This document shows positions 41,588 through 51,411 of a DNA stretch of 64,000 bases, in pieces (the first letter of the stretch is position 1; each line of letters begins with the position of its first letter). Origin of the DNA: Cytauxzoon felis (taxonomy: Eukaryota > Apicomplexa > Aconoidasida > Piroplasmida > Theileriidae); NCBI GenBank assembly GCA_020283715.1, contig JAIQCW010000317.1, positions 62,001 to 126,000 on the forward strand, in the 5' to 3' direction. The translations under genes and the position numbers were made by a program. The notes under the pieces are model-generated. The model was not told the DNA's origin and did no database searches. It saw nothing but the letters and a program-made list of their open reading frames with translations.

Positions 41588-43028
41588 ATGACTCGACACA
41601 GTAAAAATAATACCGCTAATTCATTCTTCACTTATCATGAACGCAAATCCGTCAAAGGTTAGTCAACAATTCATAACACAAAGGAGTTTAACAACTTAAA
41701 TGTTGTATATCGAAGTTTAATATTATCCGAGGTTAACTCTATCATTTTACTCAAAGTGTAATACTACAACTTTATTACCATTGAATCAAGTTCCTGTACC
41801 TGAGGTCTTTCCACTAGCCGTGGTGCCTCTCCACCAGAGGTCCATCCTGCCGTCAGCTCCTTTATTTATTTCCCCCTTCGCTTCCCTGAGATCAGCTACG
41901 GGTTCCATTTGAGGTCCATTAACTACATTCGAGGTCTGTTCTTCCGGGTTAAACTTTTTTTGTTCCTCCGGGTAGAATTCCTGTTCTTCCGAGTTGAACT
42001 TTTTTGTTCCTCCGGGTAGACATCTCTGTTCTTAGGGGTTGAACATCTACGTTCTTCCGGGTTAACATTATACCGAGGATGATCTACGGGAATCCAAGGG
42101 GAAGTAAATAGAAGAGCTCCATGCAATGGGAAAGTGATGTATAGTAGAATGCAATATTGGACCTACTGTGGAACTCTTAGTGGACAATCTTCTAATCCCT
42201 GGTGGAGGTAATCTATGAGATGTTATAGTTCATTGAACTTTTGGTGGAGATGATCTTCGATATACAGCAGTTTTATTATTAGATTTTTTTATTAACTTTA
42301 ATTCAGATTTCAATTCGTTGAAGGAGAGATTGGGTTCGTGTTCGATGCGGAAGTTTGAACAGTGTTGGTTATGTTTATCAATAGCTACAAAGCCTGTATG
42401 TACACCGCTGGGTTATATATATTGTCATGAATGTATTATATTATCATTATCTAAGCAGATGGAAGAGAATAAGAGGCGTTTATTACAGTGGGAGAATGAT
42501 GTTAAAGAGTATAAAAATCATTTATCGCAGTTAGAGGAGGAGGAAAAGGATCAGAAGAAGCGTAGAATTATACAGGAAAATTTATATGGTATATCGAATA
42601 AGATAAGTAAAAAATCTGATGATGATGTTAAACAAAAAGATTTGTCTAAGAATTTTTGGTTAAGTAATGGTGATGATAAGAAGATCAGTAGTAATTCGGG
42701 TGATAAATTATTGGAGAAGCCGAAGAATATATTAAAATGTCCGATTAGTGGTAAGCCTTTGAAAATTAAAGAATTGATTGGATTGAAGCCTGAGATAGTT
42801 AGAGAAGGTGATGAGACAATGTGGATATGTTCAATTTCTAAAAAACCGATATTACATCATCAATGTTATTTAATAAAATCTACTGGGCAATTAATATTAA
42901 AAGAGTATGTAGAAAATAGTGATTTAGAATCTGATGATAAATTATTATCGGTAATACCTGGTGGTACAGGCTTCTCATTGCATAATAATGTACAATTTAT
43001 AAAATCACGACCAGTTATGCGTATATAA
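41588..43028 (+). CDS. NOSIP homologue (U-box type ubiquitin ligase)
   Basis: NOSIP is a nuclear protein with a split U-box/RING-like fold and E3 ligase activity, associated with spliceosomes. Exon 1 (41588-41657) encodes MTRHSKNNTANSFFTYHERK, the conserved NOSIP N-terminus. Exon 2 (42307-43028) continues in phase with RLGSCSMRKFEQCWLCLS, then KPVCTPLGYIYCHECIILSL, a charged coiled coil (RRLLQWENDVKEYKNHLSQL) and the second half ILKCPISGKPLKIKEL...WICSISKKPI. It ends within the family's normal C-terminal region. The single intron (41658-42306, 649 bp) is filled by a large PTW repeat with D units. The gene is divergent from the PARP-like gene, with only 163 bases between the two start codons, so they share a promoter region. 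Confidence 0.85.
41790..42255. repeat. PTW repeat with D-unit run (NOSIP intron)
   Basis: CACTAGCCGTGG and CTGCCGTCAGCTC tags, reverse C core, then about six reverse D units (GTTCTTCCGGGTTAA, GTTCCTCCGGGTAGA, GTTCTTAGGGGTTGA), the ACCGAGGATGATCTACGGG unit and a CTCCATGCAATGGG tag. Confidence 0.85.
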
Positions 43029-43994
43029 TTTAATATATTAATTTTAATGCATGTATTTATAATTAAAGTGCATAATTGCTTAATTTTTAAGTGGTCTTGG
43101 GGAGTAGGTGTTATAGATGCGTATTCGGCGACGCGGTGGATAACAATGTGATAACTGTGCAATTAGAGCTGGTAAAAATTATAATTTCATATATGAAATA
43201 TTGGTGCCATAATTTTAAGGTATAATCTACAGAGGAATTTTTAGTATCTTGTATGTATATTATGCCCCAAGTATATGAGCTTGGGCAATAGTGTATATTA
43301 TAACTATGGATTATTAATTTTTTTAAATTGTAAATTGTAATTATGTAACATGAATTTCATGTAAACTTTTACTGTATTAAATTATCTTTAATCATCAATT
43401 TTACTACTGTCCAATACATTTCTACACCTTCTCACACCCACAATCACTAATACATGAATATTTACGGGTATAAACCAAGTGTAGCAACTAAGGAGCTCAG
43501 GAAGGATTGTAAAGAGGAACATAGTGACAAGATTATTGACGAAGGAAGTTAGGAACTAGCGAAGGAGGATATTATCAACACGTGTAATGATTAAAGCATA
43601 TCAACTGAGGACTTTGAAATTCATTTACATTACTGAAGAGTTTTGAGTGATATAATTCCACTCTTTCATTGATTATACATTATTTCATTAACGGTACATT
43701 GTTTTGTACCATTGAATACCTGTGAGTGGTATATCATTCCATTGAATGACTTTGAATGATACTTGTAGATCATTATACTCTTCGTATAACTTGTACTTCA
43801 TCCTATCTTCGGGAAGGTATGTATTATAGGAGATTTTTGATTTGGTAGAATATTTTTTTTTCTAGAGAAGTTGATATTATTCTCTGATAATATTTGGTGG
43901 ATATTAAAAGGGAAATAATTTAATATATAGATTATATAATAATAATTCCCTATATTCATTCACTAAAGATATAGATATTAATTCCTTAGTTAAT
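43029..43994. other. Intergenic region before ApiAP2 gene
   Basis: Nearly 1 kb, AT-rich, with no PTW repeat and no convincing exon. A loosely repeated pattern, ATTCCATTGAATGAC/CATTGAATACC, occurs around 43660-43760. Confidence 0.4.
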
Positions 43995-45503
43995 ATGAAT
44001 GTAAGGAGTAAGGGTATAAAGGGTGGTGGGGGTTTATCTCTAAAGGTTGAATCGGATTTAATATTTGATGGTATAAATAATGTCGGTGTGATGAATAATA
44101 ATACACCAAATTGTAATTTACCAAATCAACATCATATAATTGATAATAATGATGTTTATATGGCTAATAATAATAATTTAGCTATTAATGATGATAAATT
44201 ATCATTAAATTATGGTATGTATCCATTTAATTATCAACATGAATTAAATGGTAAAATTAATATTGATAGTTTTACAATGGATGATAAAATACCCAATAAT
44301 TCTACATTTTATGATGGTAAAATACCCAATAACCCTACATTTCCACAATTTGATGGTAAATATCATCCAAATGTATCATTTCCATCTATGGGTATGTTAC
44401 CATGTCCACAATTAAAAGAAGAATTATTAAATAATATGATGACAACAATGAATCCATTACAAACAAAATTAAGTTATATAAAAGAAGAAAATATAAAATC
44501 AATAACAACACCATTTATAGAATTATCAGGTGGTGTAATTTATGATAATGGACCATTATCTAATGGTGGTAGATGGTTAATATTTTGGTCACATCGTGGA
44601 CGTATATGGAGAAAGGCTTATTCTATATCAATGTATGGTTATAATGGTGCTAAAGAATTAGCTGAATTATTTTGGGTTAATAAAATGAGGGCTATACAAT
44701 TATTTAATAGAAGTAAACAAGAAAAATTACTTTTATTAAATGATAATGGGAAGATGATGACTACAGTCGCACCGGCGACGATGATGACGGCGGCAACAAC
44801 TACAACTACAATACCAACATCATTGCCTCCACATCCACCTCCATCTCATCCTCCTCTTCCTACAACAAATCTTCCTACATCATTTAATAAAATGAAAAAT
44901 CAGCAACCATCATCTTCTTCATCTTCAACAAACCTCAATCAACAACCAATAGATGATAGTGATGTCTTCTGGGATGAAAATACAAAGTCATGGTGCTTCG
45001 AATATGTCTCACCAGATTATAATAATTTATACACTAGAAAATTCAAAGTTGTAAATGATGACATCAACGATGCCAAAAATGAAGCTATAAAATATAAAAA
45101 TATATACTACCAAGAATTTTTAAGAAATTATAGCGAATCTAAATATTCTGGATTAACCTATGAAAAAGCTAGATGCTGTTGGAGAGTAGCATACTGGATC
45201 TCTAGCAAGAAAATTAAAAAGAATAAGTATTTTAATATATCCAAATATGGATATCAAATCGCCAAAGAATACTCCGAACAATATCGTTTGCTACTCGAAC
45301 AATATAACGGTAACGAACCTCCACAACATCTATTAAATGATCAATTACCAACACAAGAATTCCTACAACTTAATACAACACAACATATCCATAAATTATT
45401 ATACTCGTTTAGACCCAAGGAAAATCGGCTCAAATCCGAATCACTCAATACATTCTCTAACATCATTAATAACATCATCGAACACGATCAACTTAATAAT
45501 TAA
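43995..45503 (+). CDS. ApiAP2-family DNA-binding protein
   Basis: ApiAP2 proteins are the main transcription factors of apicomplexans. This is a single exon of 502 residues. Three AP2-like units are visible. Unit 1: GGRWLIFWSHRGRIWRKAYS then MYGYNGAKELAELF. Unit 2: FWDENTKSWCFEYV..YTRKFKV..DAKNEAIKYK. Unit 3: ARCCWRVAYWISSKKIKKNK then ISKYGYQIAKEYSEQYR. Each has the AP2 strand-strand-strand-helix order, with the final helix starting G-x-x-x-A. The N-terminal 150 residues are Asn-rich and low complexity, and a Pro/Thr/Ser linker (PTSLPPHPPPSHPP) separates units 1 and 2. Target genes cannot be read from sequence. A long upstream gap may hold its promoter. Confidence 0.78.
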   Translation: MNVRSKGIKGGGGLSLKVESDLIFDGINNVGVMNNNTPNCNLPNQHHIIDNNDVYMANNNNLAINDDKLSLNYGMYPFNYQHELNGKINIDSFTMDDKIPNNSTFYDGKIPNNPTFPQFDGKYHPNVSFPSMGMLPCPQLKEELLNNMMTTMNPLQTKLSYIKEENIKSITTPFIELSGGVIYDNGPLSNGGRWLIFWSHRGRIWRKAYSISMYGYNGAKELAELFWVNKMRAIQLFNRSKQEKLLLLNDNGKMMTTVAPATMMTAATTTTTIPTSLPPHPPPSHPPLPTTNLPTSFNKMKNQQPSSSSSSTNLNQQPIDDSDVFWDENTKSWCFEYVSPDYNNLYTRKFKVVNDDINDAKNEAIKYKNIYYQEFLRNYSESKYSGLTYEKARCCWRVAYWISSKKIKKNKYFNISKYGYQIAKEYSEQYRLLLEQYNGNEPPQHLLNDQLPTQEFLQLNTTQHIHKLLYSFRPKENRLKSESLNTFSNIINNIIEHDQLNN

Positions 45504-45574
45504 CTACCTTTATATACACTCTAGTTATACACTTCAATTAATCCAACAAATTTAATTAAGTGAAGTTTACAGCC

Positions 45575-45678
45575 GATGTCCATCTTTTCCATTGCATGGA
45601 GCTTTCCACTTGAGGTCTATCCTGCCGTCAGCTCTTCTATTTACCTCCCCCTTCGCTTCCCTGAGATCCGCTACGGGA
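45575..45678. repeat. PTW half-repeat
   Basis: CCATTGCATGGAGC tag, CCACTTGAGGTC, CTGCCGTCAGCTC tag, CTATTTACCTCCCCC and reverse C core, ending abruptly at CTACGGG. Confidence 0.75.
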
Positions 45679-45885
45679 ATTATTTTGTCAGTTTCGCACA
45701 GTAGATTACTTGTTTAAAAACACCACAAAGGTAGGGCTAGGTGGATAATAAACACCACATTCCCTACATTACTAATGTCTAATGAAGATTTCTCTATGAA
45801 TATAATATATGCCACTATATTAATACAATTGAAGGATGATGTATAGTTATATGATGTTGTCGATGTATTAATAATAAATAATTAT

Positions 45886-46000
45886 TATAATATATATACT
45901 ATATAACTACTAACATGAACTGATACTATTCTAGTAACTATATTATATTGATAAGAATACTAACTTAACTAACTTCTATAAAATTATTATAATATTAAAC
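45886..46000. repeat. AT-rich repeat shared with 5907-6030
   Basis: Same order of blocks as at 5.9 kb, including ATAATTATTATAATATATAT and TAGTAACTATATTATA, with substitutions and short indels. Confidence 0.6.
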
Positions 46001-46067
46001 TTCAGTTGTAAATGATTGAAGGAAGATAATTATTGTATTTCTAGATTATTAAAGGATTATTAGAGTA

Positions 46068-46146
46068 CTGGACCTCGAGTGGAACCTGGAAGCGATCTAC
46101 GGGAGCTGGAGGGGGAAGTAAATAGAGAAGCTGACGGCAGGATAAA
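46068..46146. repeat. PTW right half
   Basis: GGACCTCGAGTGG, C2 core GAAGCGATCTACGGGAGC, GGAAGTAAATAGAG, GCTGACGGCAGG. Confidence 0.75.
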
Positions 46147-46319
46147 GACGAAATGTGGATATATATCAGTAGATAATAGCTCTTTCATTACATTTTATTG
46201 GATATTAACCTTTGCAGAGATTAATGTTGATTAGAATATGAACTAGGTGTATGTTATGGAATTTGGTTGAAATAGTTATAAGCATATAAATGTATTTTTT
46301 AAATTATTTTATTAAAATG

Positions 46320-48342
46320 TTATTTAGTGCCTAAAATGACATCTACAATTTCTTCTGTTAAACCTCCAGTGTTATTAGCGATCAAATACGTGCGATTAGT
46401 TCTATGTGCCTCAAATGATTTAGTTATGAACGACGCTAGTAATGCAAATAACAACATGATTACAGCATCACAGAAGTTTACGAAATCAAACATTGCGTTA
46501 GAATACTTTCTCACTTCATCTGGTATGATCTTCTTGTCATCACTTCCTTCCTTATGCTTATTGAAATATGCGATGGCCCAGTTTATAGAGTTCATGGTTC
46601 TTGTTAATGTTATTCCAAGTCCAATAGAGCCGAATAAAATGATACAGAAGACAAACGCTATAGATTTGGAGTATTCGTGATTATTCCATGTCATTACGAT
46701 GAGTGATATTATTGATGCATGGACAAGTGAAATCAAAAGAATGTATTTCAAGTCTTTCATGAAAATATAAAGAGAATGTGATTGTGACTCTGATTTATCT
46801 TTATCATCCAATTCTTTATCTAGTGTTGATCCTATGGTTCTTCCAATTAAATCACCATATGAGAATAGTAGTGATCCAAGTAATTTCATTGGCCTTGGTA
46901 TATTCAAACAGAATGGTACAATTACTGGCGAATAGAAGAACAATAAACTTGATCCAGTGAAGAACATTAATGGACGCCAATAGAAGTGTTTCATATATGG
47001 TATAACCTTTACAACTTGCTCCCATTTACCTAATTCACTACCACCGGATGGAGAACCATCACCTGTAGAAGCTCCCTCTTCAATCCTCTTTTTATCACTT
47101 TCATCATCTTTTACATTCAAACATTCAATATATAATACAAATGCCCATATAGCACCAATAAGTGTCAATAATGCGCGTGTAGTATGACATAAGAAAAGGA
47201 TACGTCTGCATTGCGATATAGTTTCGGTACCTACAATTTTCTCCAATATACCCTGTAATGTACCTAATGCTATACGTGAAGATGTGAAACCGATATAAAT
47301 TGTAGAGAATGCAGAATTTAGCAAAAATCTATTCGTTACGTACGATGCTGTAGAAATTAATATGAAGATGAATAACAATGGATGGATAAACACTTCAGCC
47401 CTATCTTCTTCTTACAGAGAGCTTCTACACATTACATTCTACTGTCACATCCACAATTCGTATCCCTCTTCGTTTCTCTGAGATCAGCTACGGGTTACAG
47501 CCACGATCTCTGGGAGCGGCGGATAGCAGATTAAAAGAGCTCCATTCAATGAGATAATCATACACTCATTTCTTAGAATTCTGTTCTATTTATTCCCCCT
47601 TCCAGCTCCCTTAGATCGCTTCCAGGTAGATCCTGTTCATCCGTACTAAAGCCGCGATTTCCGGGAGTGACGTATATCAAATAAGATCTTTCTCTGCAAG
47701 AACGTAACTAATATCCTCGACACATCTTTTATTTACATTCCCCTCTCTCCAATAATAACAACTAGCTCCGGCTATGTTGGTTTTTAACGGCACGCTAACC
47801 GGTGAGCGATAATCAGGAGATCCAAGGGAACGTAAATAGAGGATGCACCGCTCTTTTAGGGCAATAAGAAGTATTATAACATTTTACTGTTAACTTTATG
47901 ACAATATAAACATACCAGATTGTGTGATTAAAGGATCTAGGAATCCACAGACTAGGTACGCTAATGTATATAACACTTTAGCGGTATAACCGGATCCTAA
48001 CGCTCCTAAAAGGGCTTGTGAGAATTGCGATGATGCCATTAAAAGCGCTATAATTGATAAATATTCCGGTTTGTACGATATGAAGAATGTAGAAATTACG
48101 TACGCGGTAGCGAAGCCGGAAATATAAGCTACAGCGCAGTTATTTGAGAAGTTTTCACAGTTGAAAACGATTGGTGTTAATAAGCCTGTGTTGAGATTTA
48201 AGGCTGCACTTAATCCTATGAATATCAATAGGAATCTGTGCTTTCTAGATCTTTCAGATTTCGCCTTTAAGTAGGCATCCTCTTCAGCCACGGTCTTCTT
48301 CTTTACGACTTTTGACCGTAGCCTATGCGATGTTATCCTCAT
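46320..48342 (-). CDS. Equilibrative nucleoside transporter-like protein
   Basis: ENT carriers import purines, which apicomplexans cannot make. Two exons, 48342-47916 and 47392-46320, join in phase to about 499 residues with roughly eleven hydrophobic segments. Exon 1 starts with a basic tail and then FLLIFIGLSAALNLNTGLL; the segments that follow are rich in Gly, Ser and Ala. The late motif LLFSYGDLIGRTIGS matches the ENT pattern with Asp-x-x-Gly-Arg. A loop rich in Lys, Asp and Ser (DDESDKKRIEEGASTGDGS) lies in the middle, as in ENTs. The intron (47393-47915, 523 bp) is filled by strongly decayed PTW sequence. A general major-facilitator carrier is the alternative. Confidence 0.6.
47400..47870. 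repeat. Decayed double PTW repeat (ENT-like intron)
   Basis: Recognisable but mutated parts: TTACAGAGAGCTTC, TTCTCTGAGATCAGCTACGGG, CCACGATCTCTGGGAGCGGC, CTCCATTCAATGAG, CCAGCTCCCTTAGATCGCTT. Many substitutions suggest an older copy than elsewhere. Confidence 0.7.
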
Positions 48343-48612
48343 TATACTAGGGAAAAATCTTTAGAAGTATTACTACATTTACTTTAACGGATGTTAATCT
48401 CCAATCGAGTTTACTACTTCATTTAAAACAACTACATTAAGTTTTTAACAGAATTTAAACATTAAAACATGATAAATAATATATTTAAAGCTACATTTAT
48501 GCGATTTATAAAAAACTTAAGCCGATTTTGTAAAGTTTTACGGCTATATCAACATGTTACAGCAATACATAACTGAAATCTTGAAGTTAAAACTACTTTT
48601 ATACGAATAAAG

Positions 48613-48735
48613 CTACTGACCTCCGTCCAATCGTGTATTTGGAGTTTCAAATTTCAATCGCTCGTAAGGGCCGTCTATAAATCCTTTAGATTTTCGAGAT
48701 TTATAACCCCATGGGAAGAAATGGTAAAAAATTCA
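48613..48735 (-). other. Orphan open stretch, possible terminal exon
   Basis: Reads FFPWGYKSRKSKGFIDGPY then ERLKFETPNTRLDGGQ and a stop. The composition looks protein-like, but it has no start and no AG acceptor directly upstream. It could be the end of the small gene at 48854-49169 if the GTGAGT donor within its last exon were used, but I could not find the matching acceptor. Confidence 0.25.
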
Positions 48736-48853
48736 GAATATATTTATTTGAATAAAATTCACACATTAATTATATCTCAATGAATTCTTATTCATTATCA
48801 TATAATTAATTCTTACAACGTGTTGATCATTTGCTCATTTATCGCATTGTGTA

Positions 48854-49169
48854 TTACATCCAATCTTTGTAACCACTCACAAATCTATTTTCAATTTCAT
48901 CAACTAATCCATATTCAGATATAATTTCGAAATTTTCGGGCTGTAAAAAATATTATATTTTATATTTTAGTAGAATCTTTCATCTGTGTTTAAATTTGTA
49001 GTATTTTTCGATACTTTAATTTTAGGGTCATATTGCCATATCACCCACTGGTCATAGGGGAATATTATCGCTTATTTTATAACCATAATGGAATATTCCA
49101 TTTATACAATACCTCAATTTTGATGCCACTTCTCACTCTCAACACTTGTGGCCAACTTGCTCTAGTCAT
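48854..49169 (-). CDS. Small three-exon gene, unknown function (58 aa)
   Basis: Exons 49169-49113, 49047-49015 and 48940-48854 are bounded by GT-AG signals and join in phase. The product begins MTRASWPQVLRVRSGIKIE, continues WVIWQYDPKIK and ends EYGLVDEIENRFVSGYKDWM. Introns are 65 and 74 bp. I do not recognise the family; the size, the Trp-rich centre and a basic first stretch would suit a small subunit of a mitochondrial complex, but that is a guess. The splice model rests only on sequence. Confidence 0.4.
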
Positions 49170-50013
49170 AGGAAGAGCAAATTAAAGAAAGCTTCCACAT
49201 TTACTGGTAAACCTCTTTATCCATGTTCCAATTATAGGAAACATTACATATTATCACATTCTGTATTATATACTTCATCACTCTATCTCTGCTGTTTAAC
49301 TTGATCATCCGACTCTTCGGCGAGCTTAATTTCAGTACGAACCGTACTTTCCACACATTGTAACATTTAATAGTTTTTGGCATTAAATAATATTTTAGAG
49401 GTGATTTAAAGTACTTATAAGCTCTACAAACACGTTTTAAGATGAGAAGATGATATGTCACTATATGAGATTTTTGGAAATTTAATAACTAAGACCTTCT
49501 ACAATGGAACTACATTCAAATGAATGAAATGGTTATTTTATATATTAAGAACAACATTTAACGCTATAAATTCGCTCTGAAGAGTAACATAGATATAGGA
49601 AACCATCTTGCATCGAATTCACGTAAAAATCTCCAAGATTTATAACTACGCTATAATGATTATTTATTTATTTAAATTAATTAATTTAACTATCTATATA
49701 TTTATTAATTAAATTTGGTGGATTTCTATTAAAGACAGTATTGTTGATTATTCTGCGACTGTTGTACACATTTGGTTATAATAGCTCTAGGATATAAGAT
49801 AAAATTAAATAATTAAGGTTTAATATGATATTTTGATGTATAAATGAGTTATTGATATATTTTTTATACGTTTACATGTTGATTCTAAAAATCGCACTTT
49901 CATGCATTATGTAGCGGTATTTTATCGGATTCTAGCGCGTTATTTTTTATATTAATGAAGAGTCTTATTATTTCTTTAATGAATTTGGATGGGAATTTAT
50001 AATTTAATAGAAG

Positions 50014-51385
50014 ATGAATAATTTTATAAAATATGTGGATGATAAATATGATAGGAATCAACAGGTTTGTTCTTATATGTGTATAAATGTTATGATTTAT
50101 ATCTAGCCGGTTGATATTAAGGGTGAGAATGATGTGTTAAATGTTGGTTATAATTTAAATGGTAATATACCAAAATATAGAAATGTCTTTGAAAGGTTAA
50201 CTGATCCTAAATTTTTTACTGGTATCCATAGGGAAAGATTTGATGAATATGGTAATGGTAGAGGTCTAGCAGGTAGAGAATATGTATATTTATTCGATGG
50301 TAATACGGAATCATATAACAGAGTCCATGAAGTATATTCATCTGTTATTAAAAAGGATAGAAAATCATATAAACCTACCACTTTAGGTATACAAAAGTAT
50401 GGAATACAAATTGCTACACCTAAATTGATGTGGTTATATCGCAATGGTGATAAATATCATAATGGAACTCCATTTTATCTTAGACCATTCATCAAGAATA
50501 TGAATGTCTTATTATTTGAAATGTCTAAGGTATGATCCTTAACATCTCTAACATTATCATAATCCAGGAACTAACATTAATCGCCGGACCAGTAAGGAAA
50601 ATATACGACCAAAATCTCAAACCCATCAATGATATCAAAGATATAGTGGATGGAGCCAAATATCTATGCACATCAGGTATGTTACAATCAAAGGTCATTA
50701 ATCACTCTCTTTTTTACCTAAACATCTCCTTGATCTGCTATTACATACGAGGTTGCAAAATTTGTTCGTCCTACTTCCATCGTAGGTCTAGCAGACGGGT
50801 ATTACACCCGAGTTATTCTTGCCGTCAGCTCTCTACCTGAGGATACAACCTTGTCTTCCACTAAGAGTTCCACTTTAGGTCCAATCCTACTCACTTCCCA
50901 TTGCATGGAGCTCCTTTATTTACTTCCCCTCGGATTCCCGTAGATCATCCTCGGTATAATGTCTACCCGGAAGAACGTAAATATGTCAACCCCTAAGAGC
51001 AGGATGTTAACCCGGAAGAACAGAAATTCTACCCGGAGGAACAAAAAAGTTTAACCCGGAAGAACGAAAAGTACCTACCCCTAAGAACAAGACCTCAAGT
51101 GGAATACCTGTAAGCGATCTATGGGAGCTGGAAGGGGAAATAAATAGAAGAGGCTCCACGCCTAGTGGAACAGTGGTTGTAACCTCAGGTGGAGAGTCGT
51201 CTGCAAGAAAATGAGATGACCTCAAGTGGACGTGTAATATAAATTGGTTACAATGTTATGTTGATAAAAATTGGTTTATAAATTTCATAGTTTTATTATA
51301 TAAAATTTTTATTATAGGTGAGCAGCCTGCTCCTAGGAATAGATTGGATAAATTTTTGAGTGAATGGGTGATACAGAGTTTTTAA
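50014..51385 (+). CDS. Apicortin (p25-alpha + doublecortin domains)
   Basis: Apicortin is a microtubule-binding protein characteristic of apicomplexans and acts at the apical complex. Exons 50014-50064, 50107-50529, 50568-50676 and 51318-51385 join in phase to about 216 residues. The partial p25-alpha (TPPP) domain is VFERLTDPKFFTGIHRERFD plus GNGRGLAGRE. The DCX domain follows: MWLYRNGDKYHNGTPFYL, MNVLLFEMSKELTLIAGPVR, KIYDQNLKPINDIKDIVDG, AKYLCTSG. The end is short and basic (APRNRLDKFLSEW). Introns 1 and 2 are 42 and 38 bp; intron 3 (50677-51317, 641 bp) contains a double PTW repeat with D units. The two-domain order and length match known apicortins. Confidence 0.9.
50775..51232. repeat. 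PTW repeat with D-unit run (apicortin intron 3)
   Basis: TGCCGTCAGCTC and CCATTGCATGGAGCTCC tags, CTTTATTTACTTCCCC, the ATCATCCTCGGTATAATG unit, then D units alternating ACCCGGAAGAAC, ACCCCTAAGAGC and ACCCGGAGGAAC, C2 core, GGCTCCACGCCTAGTGG tag, GTCTGCAAG tag. Confidence 0.85.
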
Positions 51386-51411
51386 GAGATTTAAAAGATT
51401 ATAATGGGTGA

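Larger units (their letters stand above)
45504..46319. other. Intergenic region with repeat fragments
   Basis: Lies between the ApiAP2 gene (+) and the ENT-like gene (-), so between two 3' ends. It holds two partial PTW copies and the AT-rich repeat at 45886-46000. No exon seen. Confidence 0.5.
48343..50013. other. Long AT-rich region with a small gene
   Basis: About 1.7 kb between the ENT-like gene and apicortin, with no PTW repeat. Apart from the small three-exon gene and one orphan open stretch (both listed), it appears non-coding. Confidence 0.4.

Noticed and set aside
49201..49461. Minus-strand open frame of 86 codons
   Set aside because: Low-complexity composition, no domain or splice context, and no continuity with the small gene next to it.
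50148..50444. Minus-strand frame opposite apicortin
   Set aside because: Antisense to the p25-alpha domain, which is unmistakable on the plus strand.
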